Origin: CAZFCK01 sp964517355 | GTDB lineage: Bacteria > Desulfobacterota > Desulfovibrionia > Desulfovibrionales > Desulfovibrionaceae | Assembly: GCA_964517355.1 (NCBI GenBank) | Contig: CAZFCK010000263.1 | Coordinates: forward strand, 1-6,315 | Direction: 5' to 3' | Length of the DNA: 6,315 bases | Part shown: positions 5,605 through 6,315 of the stretch, in pieces | Layout of the letters: each line of letters opens with the position of its first letter | Numbering within the stretch: position 1 is the first letter of the stretch | The notes under the pieces: model-generated | Told to the model about the DNA's origin: nothing | What the model saw: only the letters and a program-made list of their open reading frames with translations | Databases searched by the model: none | Program-made: the position numbers and the translations under genes

Positions 5605-6282
5605 ATGGAGCAAGACAAGACGGAAAATGCGCGCCCTGAAACTGCGAAAGAACGGCTGCTGCATGTGGCGGGGTGCGTTTTTGCGGAAAAGGGATTCGAC
5701 CGGGCCACGGGCAAGGAGATTTGCATACGTGCGGGAGTCAATCCCGCGGCTGTGAACTATTATTTCGGCTCCAAGGATGGCTTGTACACGGCCGTGCTTC
5801 AAGAGGCGCACAGGGGGGTGTTGAGTCGGGAACGGCTGGCCGCGGCGTTAGCTGAAGGCAGTCCGCCGGAGGAGAAACTGCGGATTTTTGTGAAACTGGT
5901 GTTGGAGAGGCTTTTCTCGACATCCACAGAGGGCTGGTGGATGCAGGTGTTGGTGCGCGAAATGGCCATGCCCAGTGCGGCTTTTCCTGAATTGGTGGAA
6001 AATGAGATAAAGCCGAAATCGGTATTTTTACGGAGTATTATGGCTGAAATTCTTGAACGCCCCTATGATGATCCGGTGGCGAGCCGCTGCGCCGTCAGCG
6101 TGATATCGCAACTATTGGCGCTGTTTCAGAACAAGGCCATTTTTTCCGCTGTGTTTCCGACTATGGAGTATAATGCGGCCTTTTTCGAAGCCATGGCCGC
6201 TCATATCCTGGAGTTCAGCCTAGGCGGCGTGTTGCGCGTGAAGTCCGCAACTGAGGACCAAGCTAGAGCATCTCACGCTTGA
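5605..6282 (+). CDS. cecR: TetR-family regulator, CecR type
   Basis: This 225-residue DNA-binding repressor is close in length to E. coli CecR (about 223). The N-terminal TetR domain covers about 12-60, with the helix-turn-helix at about 35-54 and the typical GVNPAAVNYYFGSKDGLY (44-61). The C-terminal ligand and dimerisation part (about 85-215), including WWMQVLVREMAMPSAAFPEL, looks like the CecR/DUF1956 domain. The ATG at 5605 is chosen because GGGAG lies five bases upstream; a longer reading from TTG at 5548 would start inside the candidate -35 box. The gene is divergent from ybhGFSR, whereas in E. coli cecR precedes the operon in the same direction. Its last five residues (RASHA) and its stop codon come from the right copy of the dispersed repeat, so the native C-terminus was probably altered. 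The inducer is unknown. Confidence 0.9.
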   Translation: MEQDKTENARPETAKERLLHVAGCVFAEKGFDRATGKEICIRAGVNPAAVNYYFGSKDGLYTAVLQEAHRGVLSRERLAAALAEGSPPEEKLRIFVKLVLERLFSTSTEGWWMQVLVREMAMPSAAFPELVENEIKPKSVFLRSIMAEILERPYDDPVASRCAVSVISQLLALFQNKAIFSAVFPTMEYNAAFFEAMAAHILEFSLGGVLRVKSATEDQARASHA

Positions 6283-6315
6283 AAAGCGCTAGATGCTCTT
6301 ATGCATTTCCCTGGA
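6263..6315. repeat. Right copy of the direct repeat, overlapping the regulator's 3' end
   Basis: This copy is identical to 273-325 except at 6311 and is cut by the end of the window. The hairpin has outer arms at 6265-6273 and 6291-6299, inner arms at 6276-6280 and 6284-6288, and loop 6281-6283. The regulator's reading frame enters it: codons AGA, GCA, TCT, CAC and GCT are repeat sequence, and the TGA stop (6280-6282) takes the last base of the inner stem and two bases of the loop. The hairpin may act as an mRNA 3' end structure for the regulator, but the bases after it on the plus strand are not a proper T-run. Confidence 0.85.

Overview
The window holds one complete efflux locus: a four-gene operon on the minus strand (membrane fusion protein, double ATPase, two permeases; about 5458 down to 376) and a divergently transcribed TetR/CecR-type regulator on the plus strand (5605-6282). 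Gene order, protein lengths and long stretches of sequence match the Escherichia coli ybhG-ybhF-ybhS-ybhR set and its regulator cecR (formerly ybiH). The proteins would form an inner-membrane ABC-2 type exporter: a fused two-domain ATPase (YbhF), two different membrane subunits (YbhS, YbhR) and a periplasmic adaptor (YbhG) that normally docks on a TolC-type outer-membrane channel. No channel gene is in the window.

The host is Gram-negative, since a periplasmic adaptor is present. The DNA is moderately GC-rich in the genes, with AT-rich intergenic stretches. A Desulfovibrio-like deltaproteobacterium is my guess from general look and from the double-hairpin intergenic element at 212-254. The sequence does not prove it.

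Region by region: 1-272 has no supported gene. It holds an AT-rich stretch with a TATAAT box inside a short inverted repeat, then two GC-rich hairpins followed by a T-rich run. Positions 273-366 carry three consecutive hairpins, and the first belongs to a dispersed repeat. Positions 376-5458 are the compact operon, with gaps of only 4, 1 and 11 bases between genes. Positions 5459-5604 are the divergent regulatory region: two outward-facing TTGAC-type -35 boxes bracket an AT-rich, nearly perfect 21-bp palindrome that is the obvious operator candidate. Positions 5605-6282 encode the regulator.

The least expected feature is a direct repeat of at least 53 bp (one mismatch) at 273-325 and 6263-6315. 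It brackets the whole exporter-regulator locus. The right copy overlaps the end of the regulator gene, so it supplies the last five codons, and the stop codon begins at the last base of a stem arm and fills the apex of a hairpin. A second notable point is the ATPase: the missing switch histidine of domain 1 and the non-canonical signature of domain 2 fall in the same composite ATP site, so one site looks degenerate and the other canonical. Otherwise the locus is a recognisable, intact member of a known exporter family; I found no evidence of a wholly new system.
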